From Pseudomonadota bacterium (GTDB taxonomy: Bacteria > Myxococcota_A > UBA796 > SXON01): 36,990 nucleotides of DNA. The position numbers and the translations under genes are program-made. The number at the start of each line of letters is the position of its first letter. Position 1 is the stretch's first letter. Positions 7,599 to 14,645 of this stretch are shown here, in pieces. The stretch spans positions 1 through 36,990 of the forward strand of contig SXOM01000024.1 in NCBI GenBank assembly GCA_005776735.1, given 5' to 3'. A model generated the notes under the pieces. That model ran no database searches, had not been told where the DNA came from, and was given only the letters and a program-made list of their open reading frames with translations.

Positions 7599-9088
7599 TC
7601 CTGTGGGCGGCGCTGGCCGTCGCCGCGCCCCGCTACGCCCTGGTGATCGGCGCCAACCGCGGCGACGCCTCCGAAGCGCCGCTGCGCTGGGCCGAAGAAG
7701 ACGCCCTGCGGATGGCGGCCACGCTCACCACGCTCGGCGGGGTCGATCCCGGCGACCTCGTCGCGCTGCGCGGCGCCGACGCCAACGGCGTGCGCGCGGC
7801 CCTCACCCGCCTCGGCGCGCGGGTGCGCGCCGAGGGCGCCGCCGAGGCCGAGCTGGTCGTGTACTACTCCGGGCACGCCGACGCGGAAGACCTCCACCTC
7901 GCCGGGTCCCGACTCCCGCTTTCGGAGCTGAAGGCGGCGGTGGGGGCGACCGCCGCGCGCACCCGGGTCATCGTGATCGACGCGTGCCGCGCCGGCTCGT
8001 TGACCCGCAAGGGGGCCCGCCCCGCGGCGCCCTTCACCATCGTCGCCGAGGATCGGCTCTCCACCGACGGCCTGGCCATCGTCACCTCCGCGGCGGCCGG
8101 CGAGGACGCGCAGGAGTCCGAGAGCTTGCGAGGCGGGGTCTTCACCCACCACCTGCTCGCCGGGCTGGAGGGCGCCGCCGACCAGAGCGGCGACGCGCGG
8201 GTCACGCTCACCGAGGCGTACCAGTACAGCTACGCCCGCACCGTCGCGACCACCAGCGGCGCGCCGACGCTGCAGCACCCGAGCTTCTCGTGGGACCTGC
8301 GCGGCCAGAGCGACCTGGTGCTCACCCGCCTCGACGACACCGCGCGCGGGGCGTGGCTCCAGGTCGACACCGCGGGAGAGTACCTGGTCCTCGATGCGCA
8401 CGGGACCGCCCTGGTGCGCGAAGCGGCCCTGGCGGCGCAGGGGCGGCTGGCGCTTCCTGCGGGGCGATACCGCGTGCGGCTGCGCACGCCGGCCCGCCTG
8501 TCGGAAGCCGACATCACCACCACCGCGGGGCAGGTGGTCGAGCTGCGGGCCGCGGACCTGGTGGCGGTGCCGCTCGGCCAGGCGGCGCGGCGCGGCGGCC
8601 CCGCGCGCCCCGCCGTCGCCCTCGAACTGAGCGGCGACGTGCGTGCACCGCTTCTGGATGCGTGGTCGCCCGCGCCCGGCGGTAACGTGGGCGCCCGGGT
8701 CGACCTCCCCGCCCTCACGCTCCGGGTGCGCGCCACCTTCGATCAGGCGAGCGCCGAGGGCGACACCCTCGAGGGCACCATGACCGCGTGGGGCGCCGAA
8801 GCGGGCGCGCTGAAGCTGGCCGACCTGGGCCGATTCTCGATAGGGGCCGGGGTGATGCTGGGCGGCGGGGTGATCACGCAGTCGTTCGTCACCGACGGGA
8901 TCGCGCCCGCACGGGAGGCGACGGCCCTGCGGGCCGGCCCCGTCCTGCACGCCGAGTGGTCGCCCGTGGACCGATTCTTCGTCACCCTGGAGGGGGGGCT
9001 CGACACCGTGGTGCTCCCCACCGAGTCCACACCGACGGGGCGCGTCGTGCCCCACGCCAGCCTCGGGGTGGGCGTGTGGGTACGGTGA
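7595..9088 (+). CDS. Exported caspase-like (peptidase C14) protein with C-terminal beta-rich domain
   Basis: 497 residues. A very short hydrophobic N-terminus (VILWAALAVAAP) suggests export. The caspase fold follows directly: YALVIGANRGD (strand 1), then ELVVYYSGHAD with catalytic His94 and VIVIDACRAGS with catalytic Cys131; both residues of the dyad are present. About residues 120-255 complete the protease domain (TSAAAGEDAQES..GVFTHHLLAGL). Residues 265-345 look like a small beta domain, and about 350-497 alternate polar and hydrophobic residues and end GVGVWVR, resembling an outer-membrane barrel. Family activity: cleavage after basic residues (metacaspase-like) is possible but not shown. 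GTGA overlaps on both sides tie it to the anti-sigma factor and to a lipoprotein. Confidence 0.85.
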   Translation: MILWAALAVAAPRYALVIGANRGDASEAPLRWAEEDALRMAATLTTLGGVDPGDLVALRGADANGVRAALTRLGARVRAEGAAEAELVVYYSGHADAEDLHLAGSRLPLSELKAAVGATAARTRVIVIDACRAGSLTRKGARPAAPFTIVAEDRLSTDGLAIVTSAAAGEDAQESESLRGGVFTHHLLAGLEGAADQSGDARVTLTEAYQYSYARTVATTSGAPTLQHPSFSWDLRGQSDLVLTRLDDTARGAWLQVDTAGEYLVLDAHGTALVREAALAAQGRLALPAGRYRVRLRTPARLSEADITTTAGQVVELRAADLVAVPLGQAARRGGPARPAVALELSGDVRAPLLDAWSPAPGGNVGARVDLPALTLRVRATFDQASAEGDTLEGTMTAWGAEAGALKLADLGRFSIGAGVMLGGGVITQSFVTDGIAPAREATALRAGPVLHAEWSPVDRFFVTLEGGLDTVVLPTESTPTGRVVPHASLGVGVWVR

Positions 9089-9696
9089 TCCCGCTCTGGC
9101 TCCTGCTCGGGTGCGGCGACGTCCTCGTCGACGGCGACTACCCGGGGGAGCCACTGTTGACGGTGACTGGCCAGATCCTGGTCGAAGCGACGATCTCCGA
9201 GGACGTGTCGCCCTCGGTGGCGCTGTTCTGGACCCAGGCGGGCTCGGCGACCCGCACCGAGACCTCGGTCGAGGTCACCACGCGCTTCCCCGCGTACTTC
9301 GAGCTCAACGCGTATCAACCCCCGGTCGACGCCGACTTCTTCACCGACCCGCAGGGGCTCCACCTCGCCCTCGGCGTGCTCTTGCTCTACGACGACACGG
9401 CCCAGGACGGCACGCTCGACGTCGACACCGACACGGTCATCGGCGCCGCCGCGGACGATGCCCACGTCGTGTGGTTCCCGGACCCCCCCGAGGCCCAACC
9501 CGACACGCCCGAGGACCGGTACCTGGTCGCTCACGGGGTCCCCGAGTGCCAGGGGCCCCCCGACACCGCCGACGAGGCGCCCCCCACCGAGTCGCAAGGG
9601 ATCGTCGACCTCCTCGTCGCGGATCCGTGCACCCTCCTGCCCGACTGGAACTGCAACGGCGACCTGGAGGAGTGGGGCGACCTCTGCGGCGACTGA
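9085..9696 (+). CDS. Lipoprotein of the sigma/caspase operon
   Basis: 203 residues beginning VIPLWLLLGC, a minimal lipobox (LLGC, Cys10), so a lipid-anchored envelope protein is likely. After the Cys come about 110 residues of beta-like alternation (TVTGQILVEATI, TSVEVTTRFPAYFELNAY) and then an acidic, Pro-rich region and a Cys pair near the C-terminus (PCTLLPDWNCNGDLEEWGDLC) that could be a small disulfide or calcium loop. No family recognised. GTGA overlap with the caspase gene makes it the last gene of the four-gene operon; its stop lies three bases from the stop of the convergent gene at 9700. Confidence 0.7.
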   Translation: MIPLWLLLGCGDVLVDGDYPGEPLLTVTGQILVEATISEDVSPSVALFWTQAGSATRTETSVEVTTRFPAYFELNAYQPPVDADFFTDPQGLHLALGVLLLYDDTAQDGTLDVDTDTVIGAAADDAHVVWFPDPPEAQPDTPEDRYLVAHGVPECQGPPDTADEAPPTESQGIVDLLVADPCTLLPDWNCNGDLEEWGDLCGD

Positions 9697-9699
9697 CGC

Positions 9700-10173
9700 C
9701 TACATCGGCGTCAGCACCCCTTCCAGCCAGGCCGCCACGGAGTTCCCGGACAGGTCGGTCACCGTGGCGGTGACGCGCGCGTTGCGGCCGTCGAGGTCCT
9801 CGAGCTCGAACCCATCGAAGCGCTGGTGCAGGTCGCTCCCCACCCAACGGCCGGCGTTGTCGCCGACGTTGGCGCACACCAGGCGCAGCTCGTAGGTGGT
9901 GTCGCCGAGCACGAGGTCCTCGTCGAGGTCGTACGCCTCCAGGCGGACGCTGGCGCCGTCGCCCAGCCCCTCCAGGCCGCCGACCCCGACCCGGTAGGGC
10001 GAGTAGGGCGACCCCCCTTGGGGCGGCCTGCCGTACGGGAGCGCGTCGCCGTCCACGAAGTCGTCCGCGCCGGCGGGCACGATCGTCGCCTCGTCCGCGC
10101 CCACCGCCTCACACGGCGTGGGCGCGGGGCCCGCAGCGCAGCCCCACCAGAGCAGGCCGAGCACCCTAGGCAC
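9700..10173 (-). CDS. Small predicted envelope protein, 157 aa
   Basis: Starts at GTG 10173 (or GTG 10164), overlapping the 3' end of the upstream DUF2330 gene by a few bases, so it is probably its co-transcribed partner. The N-terminus (VLGLLWWGCAAGPAP) is a short hydrophobic stretch ending at Cys12, a possible but atypical lipobox because of the Trp residues. The mature part is acidic, with one more Cys near residue 21 and one in LRLVCANVGD; it has a motif DDFVDGDALPYG and a beta-rich second half (ASVRLEAYDLDEDLVLGDTTYELRL). No family recognised. The two-gene arrangement with DUF2330 suggests a shared role at the cell surface. Confidence 0.6.
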   Translation of the reverse strand: MPRVLGLLWWGCAAGPAPTPCEAVGADEATIVPAGADDFVDGDALPYGRPPQGGSPYSPYRVGVGGLEGLGDGASVRLEAYDLDEDLVLGDTTYELRLVCANVGDNAGRWVGSDLHQRFDGFELEDLDGRNARVTATVTDLSGNSVAAWLEGVLTPM

Positions 10174-11713
10174 GGCGCCGGCGTGCGGCGGCGGCCAGGA
10201 CCAGCACCGCGGGGGCCAGGAGCGCAGAAGCTTCTCCCGAGCACCCGGCGTTGAACGCGTCGGCGTCGGCCTGGACGTCGTGTTCGAACAACACCTCGCC
10301 CTCGCCGGACGCGCTGAGGTCGGTGATGCGCACCGCCGCGGGCGTGCCGAGCTCCTCTCGGACCGCGGTCACGTCCTCGCCGCCGTCGGGCACCACGATC
10401 TCGCGACCGTCGCCGAGGATCAGCGTGCGCGAGACCACGTTGCCGCTGAACGCGTTGGTGCGCTCCTGGCTGGTGGCGGACCGGGTCGCGAGCACCGTCT
10501 GCTCCACGGCGTCGTTGAACACGAACACCGGGTCGGCGGTCATCTCGGCGGGGTCCATCGTCGTGAACAGCCGCGTGCCCCACGCGGCGCCGTCGATTCG
10601 TGCCTGCTGTTCGGCCATGACCTCGAGGATCTCGGTCTCGAACCGGTCGGTGGCGACGACCGCGTCCCAGTCCTCGACCTCGACCTCGTAGCAGCCCGGA
10701 CACTGCAAGAACGTGGCCCCGTCGACCCCGTCCGGCGGCGGCACGAGCTCCAAGAGCAGGTTGGTGAGCTGGGTGCTGCCCGGCATGCCCGAGTACACGA
10801 TGGTCTCGAGCCAGGACACCGGGTCGGCCTCGCGCAGGGCGTCGGGGGAGAACCGGTCGGTCCAGTCGAGGAGGCCCGAGAAGTCGGTGGCAGGCCCCGC
10901 GTAGTCAGTGGCGAACGCCAGACCGCCGGCCTCGTCGACCGCGGCGGACACGACCTCGCGGTAGTTGTCGGCGCCTTCGTACCAGTTGATCGCCGCTTCG
11001 TTGATGTCGACGTGCAGGTAGTTGTCGGGGACGGCGCGCGAGGGACCGAAGACGAAGACCTCGATCGGCATGTCGGCCACCGCCGCCACCGCCGTGAGCT
11101 GGATGGGGATGCTGGCGGCCTCGGCCGCGTAGGACATCACGATCGGGGCGATGTCGCCGGCGTCCTTGTCGCTGAGGAGCTTGAGCGCCACGAAGTACTG
11201 GCCCGCGGCGACGTAGGGTTGCAGCACCGCGTCGAGCCCGTCGGGCAGGCTGTAGCCGTTGTCCTCGAGCCAGATCACCAGGACGTCGGCGTTCTCGGCC
11301 TGCAGCACCACGCTCAGGTACGGACCGACCGCCTCCTCGGACACGACGGTGACGCCACCACCGTCCTCGCGGGGCGCCATGTCGGCCGACATTGCCATCT
11401 CGGCGGCGCACCCGATGCTGCCGGGCCGGTCGACCCCGAGCTGGAACACCGGGGTGGTCTGGTTGGCGAGGGTCGTGAACATCGCGTCGTTGGACACCTC
11501 GACCGTGGGCTCGCCCGGCACCGGCACCACCCACGCGAACTCGTCCGCTTCGCCTTCGAAGGCAATCTGGACCTCGGTGGTGACCCGCCCCTGGTCGTAG
11601 AAGAAGAAGATCCGCTCCGCCGCCTGATCGACCGGCTGGATGGCGTTGCAGAACATGCCCCCGCACGCAGCGGCGGGGTCGGACGCGAAGAGGACGAGGT
11701 GGAGGAAGGTCAT
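10166..11713 (-). CDS. DUF2330 protein with MYXO-CTERM-like tail (paralogue A)
   Basis: 515 residues. The start ATG at 11713 gives a short signal peptide (MTFLHLVLFASDPAAA) followed by the DUF2330 hallmark ACGGMFC and DQAAERIFFF, then FAWVVPVPGEPTV and the LPDGLDAVLQPY region. The C-terminus has a short tripartite sorting-like tail: Cys-Ser, about 14 hydrophobic residues (LLAPAVLVLAAAA) and RRRRA, like MYXO-CTERM proteins that are thought to be processed by a myxosortase and moved to the cell surface. Function of DUF2330 is unknown. About 117 bases separate it from its paralogue upstream, with its own -10-like element at 11731-11736. The longer frame (from 11746) would add a charged leader and is disfavoured. 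Confidence 0.85.
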   Translation of the reverse strand: MTFLHLVLFASDPAAACGGMFCNAIQPVDQAAERIFFFYDQGRVTTEVQIAFEGEADEFAWVVPVPGEPTVEVSNDAMFTTLANQTTPVFQLGVDRPGSIGCAAEMAMSADMAPREDGGGVTVVSEEAVGPYLSVVLQAENADVLVIWLEDNGYSLPDGLDAVLQPYVAAGQYFVALKLLSDKDAGDIAPIVMSYAAEAASIPIQLTAVAAVADMPIEVFVFGPSRAVPDNYLHVDINEAAINWYEGADNYREVVSAAVDEAGGLAFATDYAGPATDFSGLLDWTDRFSPDALREADPVSWLETIVYSGMPGSTQLTNLLLELVPPPDGVDGATFLQCPGCYEVEVEDWDAVVATDRFETEILEVMAEQQARIDGAAWGTRLFTTMDPAEMTADPVFVFNDAVEQTVLATRSATSQERTNAFSGNVVSRTLILGDGREIVVPDGGEDVTAVREELGTPAAVRITDLSASGEGEVLFEHDVQADADAFNAGCSGEASALLAPAVLVLAAAARRRRA

Positions 11714-11730
11714 GGTGCGCTCCGAACGAA

Positions 11731-11736
11731 GGTGTA
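11731..11736 (-). promoter_or_regulatory. -10-like element for DUF2330 paralogue A
   Basis: On the minus strand TACACC lies 17 bases before the ATG at 11713, with GGAG about eight bases before the start. The paralogue has TACACT 18 bases before its ATG, so the placement is conserved between the two. No good -35 is seen. Confidence 0.35.
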
Positions 11737-11830
11737 CCCCGGACACCCGAGCAAAGGCGGGGCCAACCGCGAAAAGTATGTTCAGACCGACATGACCACA
11801 CCGCGCGCGCCCACGATCACGACACGGACG

Positions 11831-13393
11831 TCACCGACGCCGTCGCCGCAAGAGCCCGGCCCCGAGCACCACCCACGGCGCCACAAGTCCGGCCGATTCG
11901 TCACACCCGTTGTTGAACGCCGTCACCTCGGCGGCGGCCGCGTCGCGGTGATCGAACACCACCTCGCCCAGCCCGTTGGCCCCCATGTCCACGATGCGGA
12001 TGGCGGCGGGGGTGCCGAGGCGCTCCCGCGCCGCCGCCGAGTCGTCGAGGCCGTCGAGCACGATCTGGCGGCCGTCGGCCAGCGAGAGGGTGCGCCGCGT
12101 GTTCTGGCTGGCAAACAGGTTCTCGCGCTCGGTGCTTGTCGCGGCGTGCACCGCGCTGACGTCGGCAGGCACGTCGCCGTTGAGCACGAAGACCGGGTCG
12201 GCGGTCATCTCCCCCGGGTCCATCGTCGTGAACAGGCGGGTGGCGTAGTCGCTCCGATCGATGCGCTCCTGCTGGGCGCGGTGCACCGCCAACAACTCCT
12301 CGTCCACGCGGGCGGCGGCGGCCGCGGGGTCCCACCCCTCCACCTCGACCGTGTAGCAGCTCGGGCACGAGAGGAACTCGGCGGTCCCCACCCCCTCCGG
12401 CGGCGGCACGAGCTCCACCAGCAGCGCGTCGCCCTGGGTGCTTCGTGGCAGGCCCCCGTACAGCACCGCCTCGAGGAACGCGACGGGATCGAGCGTGGCG
12501 AGATGGTCCTCGTCGACCCAGCCTTCGTCGTAGACCACGAAGGTGAAGTCGGACGACGGGGCGGCCCAGTCGGTCACGAACGCGAGGCCGCCGGCCTCGT
12601 CGACGGCCGCGCTGACGACCTCCCGGTAGTTGTCGGCCCCTTCGTACCAGTTGAACGCCGCCTCGTTGAGCTCGACGGACAGGTAGTTGTCCGGCACCGC
12701 GCGCGCTTCGCCGAACACGAAGACCTCGATCGGCATGTCGTCGACCGCGGCCACCGCCGTGAGCTGGATGGGGATGCTCGCCGCGGAGGCGGCGTACGTC
12801 ATCGCGATCGGCGCGATGTCACCGGCGTCCTTGTCGCTCTGCAGCTTGAGCGCGACGAAGTACTGCTGGCTGGCGACGTACGGCTCCAGCGTGGCGTCGA
12901 GCCCGTCGGGGAGGTCGTAGCCGTTGTCCTGGAGCCATCCGACGAGCACCTGGGCGTCGGTGGCCAACAGGACGACCATGTCGTACGGGCCGACCGCTTC
13001 GCGCGACACGACGCTGATCGCACCGCCGTCGTCGTAGGAGTTCGCGGAGGCCGTGTCCTTGCTGAAGTCCGCTGGTGCTGCGAACAGACACCCGCCCGAC
13101 GCCCCGCGGTCGACGGTGAGCTGCAGCGTCGGCGTGGTCTGGTTGGCCACGAGCGTGAACATCGCGTCGTTGGAGAGTGTGACCGTGGGCTCGCCCGGCA
13201 CGGGAACGACCCACGCGAACTCGTCGCTCTCGCCCTCGTAGGTGATCTGCACCTCGGTCGTGACCCGCCCCTCGTGCACGAAGAAGAAGATGCGCTCCGC
13301 CGCCTGGTCGACCGGCGCGACCGCGTCGCAGAACATCCCCCCGCAGGCGACGGCCGCGGGTGCTCCCGCGAGGATCATCATCGAGAACAGCAT
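11831..13393 (-). CDS. DUF2330 protein with MYXO-CTERM-like tail (paralogue B)
   Basis: 520 residues, clearly homologous to paralogue A over its whole length: shared ACGGMFC, PVDQAAERIFFF, EFAWVVPVPGEPTV, ANQTTP and QYFVALKLQSDKDAGDIAP blocks (the last also in A as LLSDKDAGDIAP). Signal peptide MLFSMMILAGAPAAVA precedes the first Cys. The tail has a single Cys in NNGCDESAG, a hydrophobic run (LVAPWVVLGAGLL) and RRRRR at the end. ATG at 13393 has a TACACT element 18 bases upstream. The pair probably arose by tandem duplication; differences in the middle (residues 85-110) suggest divergence of surface loops. Function unknown; envelope or outer-surface location inferred. Confidence 0.85.
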   Translation of the reverse strand: MLFSMMILAGAPAAVACGGMFCDAVAPVDQAAERIFFFVHEGRVTTEVQITYEGESDEFAWVVPVPGEPTVTLSNDAMFTLVANQTTPTLQLTVDRGASGGCLFAAPADFSKDTASANSYDDGGAISVVSREAVGPYDMVVLLATDAQVLVGWLQDNGYDLPDGLDATLEPYVASQQYFVALKLQSDKDAGDIAPIAMTYAASAASIPIQLTAVAAVDDMPIEVFVFGEARAVPDNYLSVELNEAAFNWYEGADNYREVVSAAVDEAGGLAFVTDWAAPSSDFTFVVYDEGWVDEDHLATLDPVAFLEAVLYGGLPRSTQGDALLVELVPPPEGVGTAEFLSCPSCYTVEVEGWDPAAAAARVDEELLAVHRAQQERIDRSDYATRLFTTMDPGEMTADPVFVLNGDVPADVSAVHAATSTERENLFASQNTRRTLSLADGRQIVLDGLDDSAAARERLGTPAAIRIVDMGANGLGEVVFDHRDAAAAEVTAFNNGCDESAGLVAPWVVLGAGLLRRRRR

Positions 13394-13411
13394 GGAAACG
13401 CCCCTGCGGGC

Positions 13412-13417
13412 AGTGTA
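13412..13417 (-). promoter_or_regulatory. -10-like element for DUF2330 paralogue B
   Basis: Minus-strand GCTACACT, 18 bases before the ATG at 13393, with a weak purine-rich CAGGGGCG between. It lies directly beside the short repeat copy at 13430-13497, which occupies the position of a -35 element. Confidence 0.4.
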
Positions 13418-13429
13418 GCATCGGATTCG

Positions 13430-13497
13430 CCGGGCACGACGCGGCGCCCCGGGCCGAACCGCGAGGGGCTTGCTGCACCGGCTCAGGTCGGTGAGCG
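13430..13497 (+). repeat. Internally deleted copy of the dispersed repeat
   Basis: The left part (CCGGGCACGACGCGGCGCC, from 13430) matches the left end of the full copies, and the right part (GCACCGGCTCAGGTCGGTG near 13475-13493) matches their right part. The central 200 or so bases, including the hairpin, are missing. It sits between the DUF2330 gene start and the beta-barrel gene stop, same orientation as the copy at 33720. Confidence 0.7.
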
Positions 13498-13517
13498 AGG
13501 CGGCGTCACACGGGTCG

Positions 13518-14582
13518 CTAGAAGTAGACGTTCAGCCCCATGTTCGCCTGCACCGCGCCGGCCGAGCTCGGGTCGGACGCGGGCTTGTTCACGTAGCCGA
13601 TGAACCGTGCGTCCAGGTCGAGCGACACGTTCTTCCCGAGCCCGAACTGCAGGCCGACCCCGCCGTGCGGGCCCCACAGGGCCTCCTCGGTGTCCAGGTC
13701 GCCGCCGGGCAACGGCTGGTCGAGGTTGCGGTCGGTCATCGTGACGCCGGCGAGCACGTAGGGGCTCACCCGCGACCACGGGAACGCATAGAGCTCGACA
13801 CTCGCCTGAAGCGGCTGCTGGATGCGGGCGGTCTCCTGGGACCACGTGGCGTCGTGGTAGGTCCACGCCACCTCCAGTCCCACGGCCTCGATCGGGCGGT
13901 ACCCGACGCTCAATCCGAGCCCCGCGTCGCCATACCCGGCGCCGCCGTGGAAGTCCGACAGGTAGCTGCCACCGTGGAAACCGAGGGAGAACTTCCCGGC
14001 ACGGTCGACCGACCGGTCCGGGCCGGAGGACTTTCCGCCACCGCCGCCCCCCCGCGAAGGCGCCGCCACCGGGCCGTACACGAACACGCCGTGGTACCAG
14101 TGGTGCGGGTGCCCGGGGCGCCAGGTCGAGTACCAGTGGTGCGGGCGACGATGGTCCACCCAGGCGGCGTGATGCCGGGCCCGCGAGGCCGCCTGGTGCC
14201 GTGCGGCGTAGCCGGGCGCCCGGGACGCGGTCGCGTGCCGCACCGCGGGAGCGTGGCGACGATCTGCGCTCGCCGCCGCATGGGGACGCGCGGCCTCGTG
14301 GCGGGAGCCGGACTCCTTCGAGGCGGACCCGCGGCGCTCGCCGTCGCCCTCGCCACGACGCTCGGCGCGCGCGCCGTCGGCCGATTCGCGCTGGCCTTCA
14401 CCGTCGGCACGTTCTCCGCCGCGCTCTCCGCCGCGCTCCCCGCCCCGACCGCCGCCACGGCGAGACTTCGCGACCGCATCGGCGTCGCCGACGACCGCGT
14501 CGTCGACGGCGACCTCGATCGCAGCGGCCTCCTCGGCGTGGGCGGCGTGCAGGGCGAGGGTCAGGGTCAGGCTGGCGAACAT
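13518..14582 (-). CDS. Outer-membrane beta-barrel protein with basic low-complexity insert
   Basis: 354 residues. Signal peptide at 1-16 (MFASLTLTLALHAAHA). Residues about 40-135 are low complexity, rich in Arg, Gly, Glu, Ala and His, with RGGERGGERGGER repeats. Two HHWY motifs follow (near residues 150 and 165), then a Gly-rich hinge. From about residue 195 to the end the sequence has amphipathic strands (KFSLGFHGGSYLSDF, GLGLSVGYRPIEAVGLEVAW, SVELYAFPWSRVSPYVLAGV) and ends in LNVYF, with the terminal aromatic typical of outer-membrane barrels (OmpA/OprF-like size of about 8 strands). Role unknown. Its start is 63 bases from the stop of the DUF4340 gene upstream, so it may be read through from that operon. 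Confidence 0.75.
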   Translation of the reverse strand: MFASLTLTLALHAAHAEEAAAIEVAVDDAVVGDADAVAKSRRGGGRGGERGGERGGERADGEGQRESADGARAERRGEGDGERRGSASKESGSRHEAARPHAAASADRRHAPAVRHATASRAPGYAARHQAASRARHHAAWVDHRRPHHWYSTWRPGHPHHWYHGVFVYGPVAAPSRGGGGGGKSSGPDRSVDRAGKFSLGFHGGSYLSDFHGGAGYGDAGLGLSVGYRPIEAVGLEVAWTYHDATWSQETARIQQPLQASVELYAFPWSRVSPYVLAGVTMTDRNLDQPLPGGDLDTEEALWGPHGGVGLQFGLGKNVSLDLDARFIGYVNKPASDPSSAGAVQANMGLNVYF

Positions 14583-14645
14583 GTACGCTCCGCTCGGTCT
14601 GCCTGTGGAACGCCCGACCCCGCGCCGGTATTCGACGTCGGGTCG

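Noticed and set aside
10118..13603. Very long plus-strand ORF opposite the DUF2330 genes
   Set aside because: Composition of a GC-rich shadow frame; the minus strand has paralogous proteins with signals and conserved motifs.
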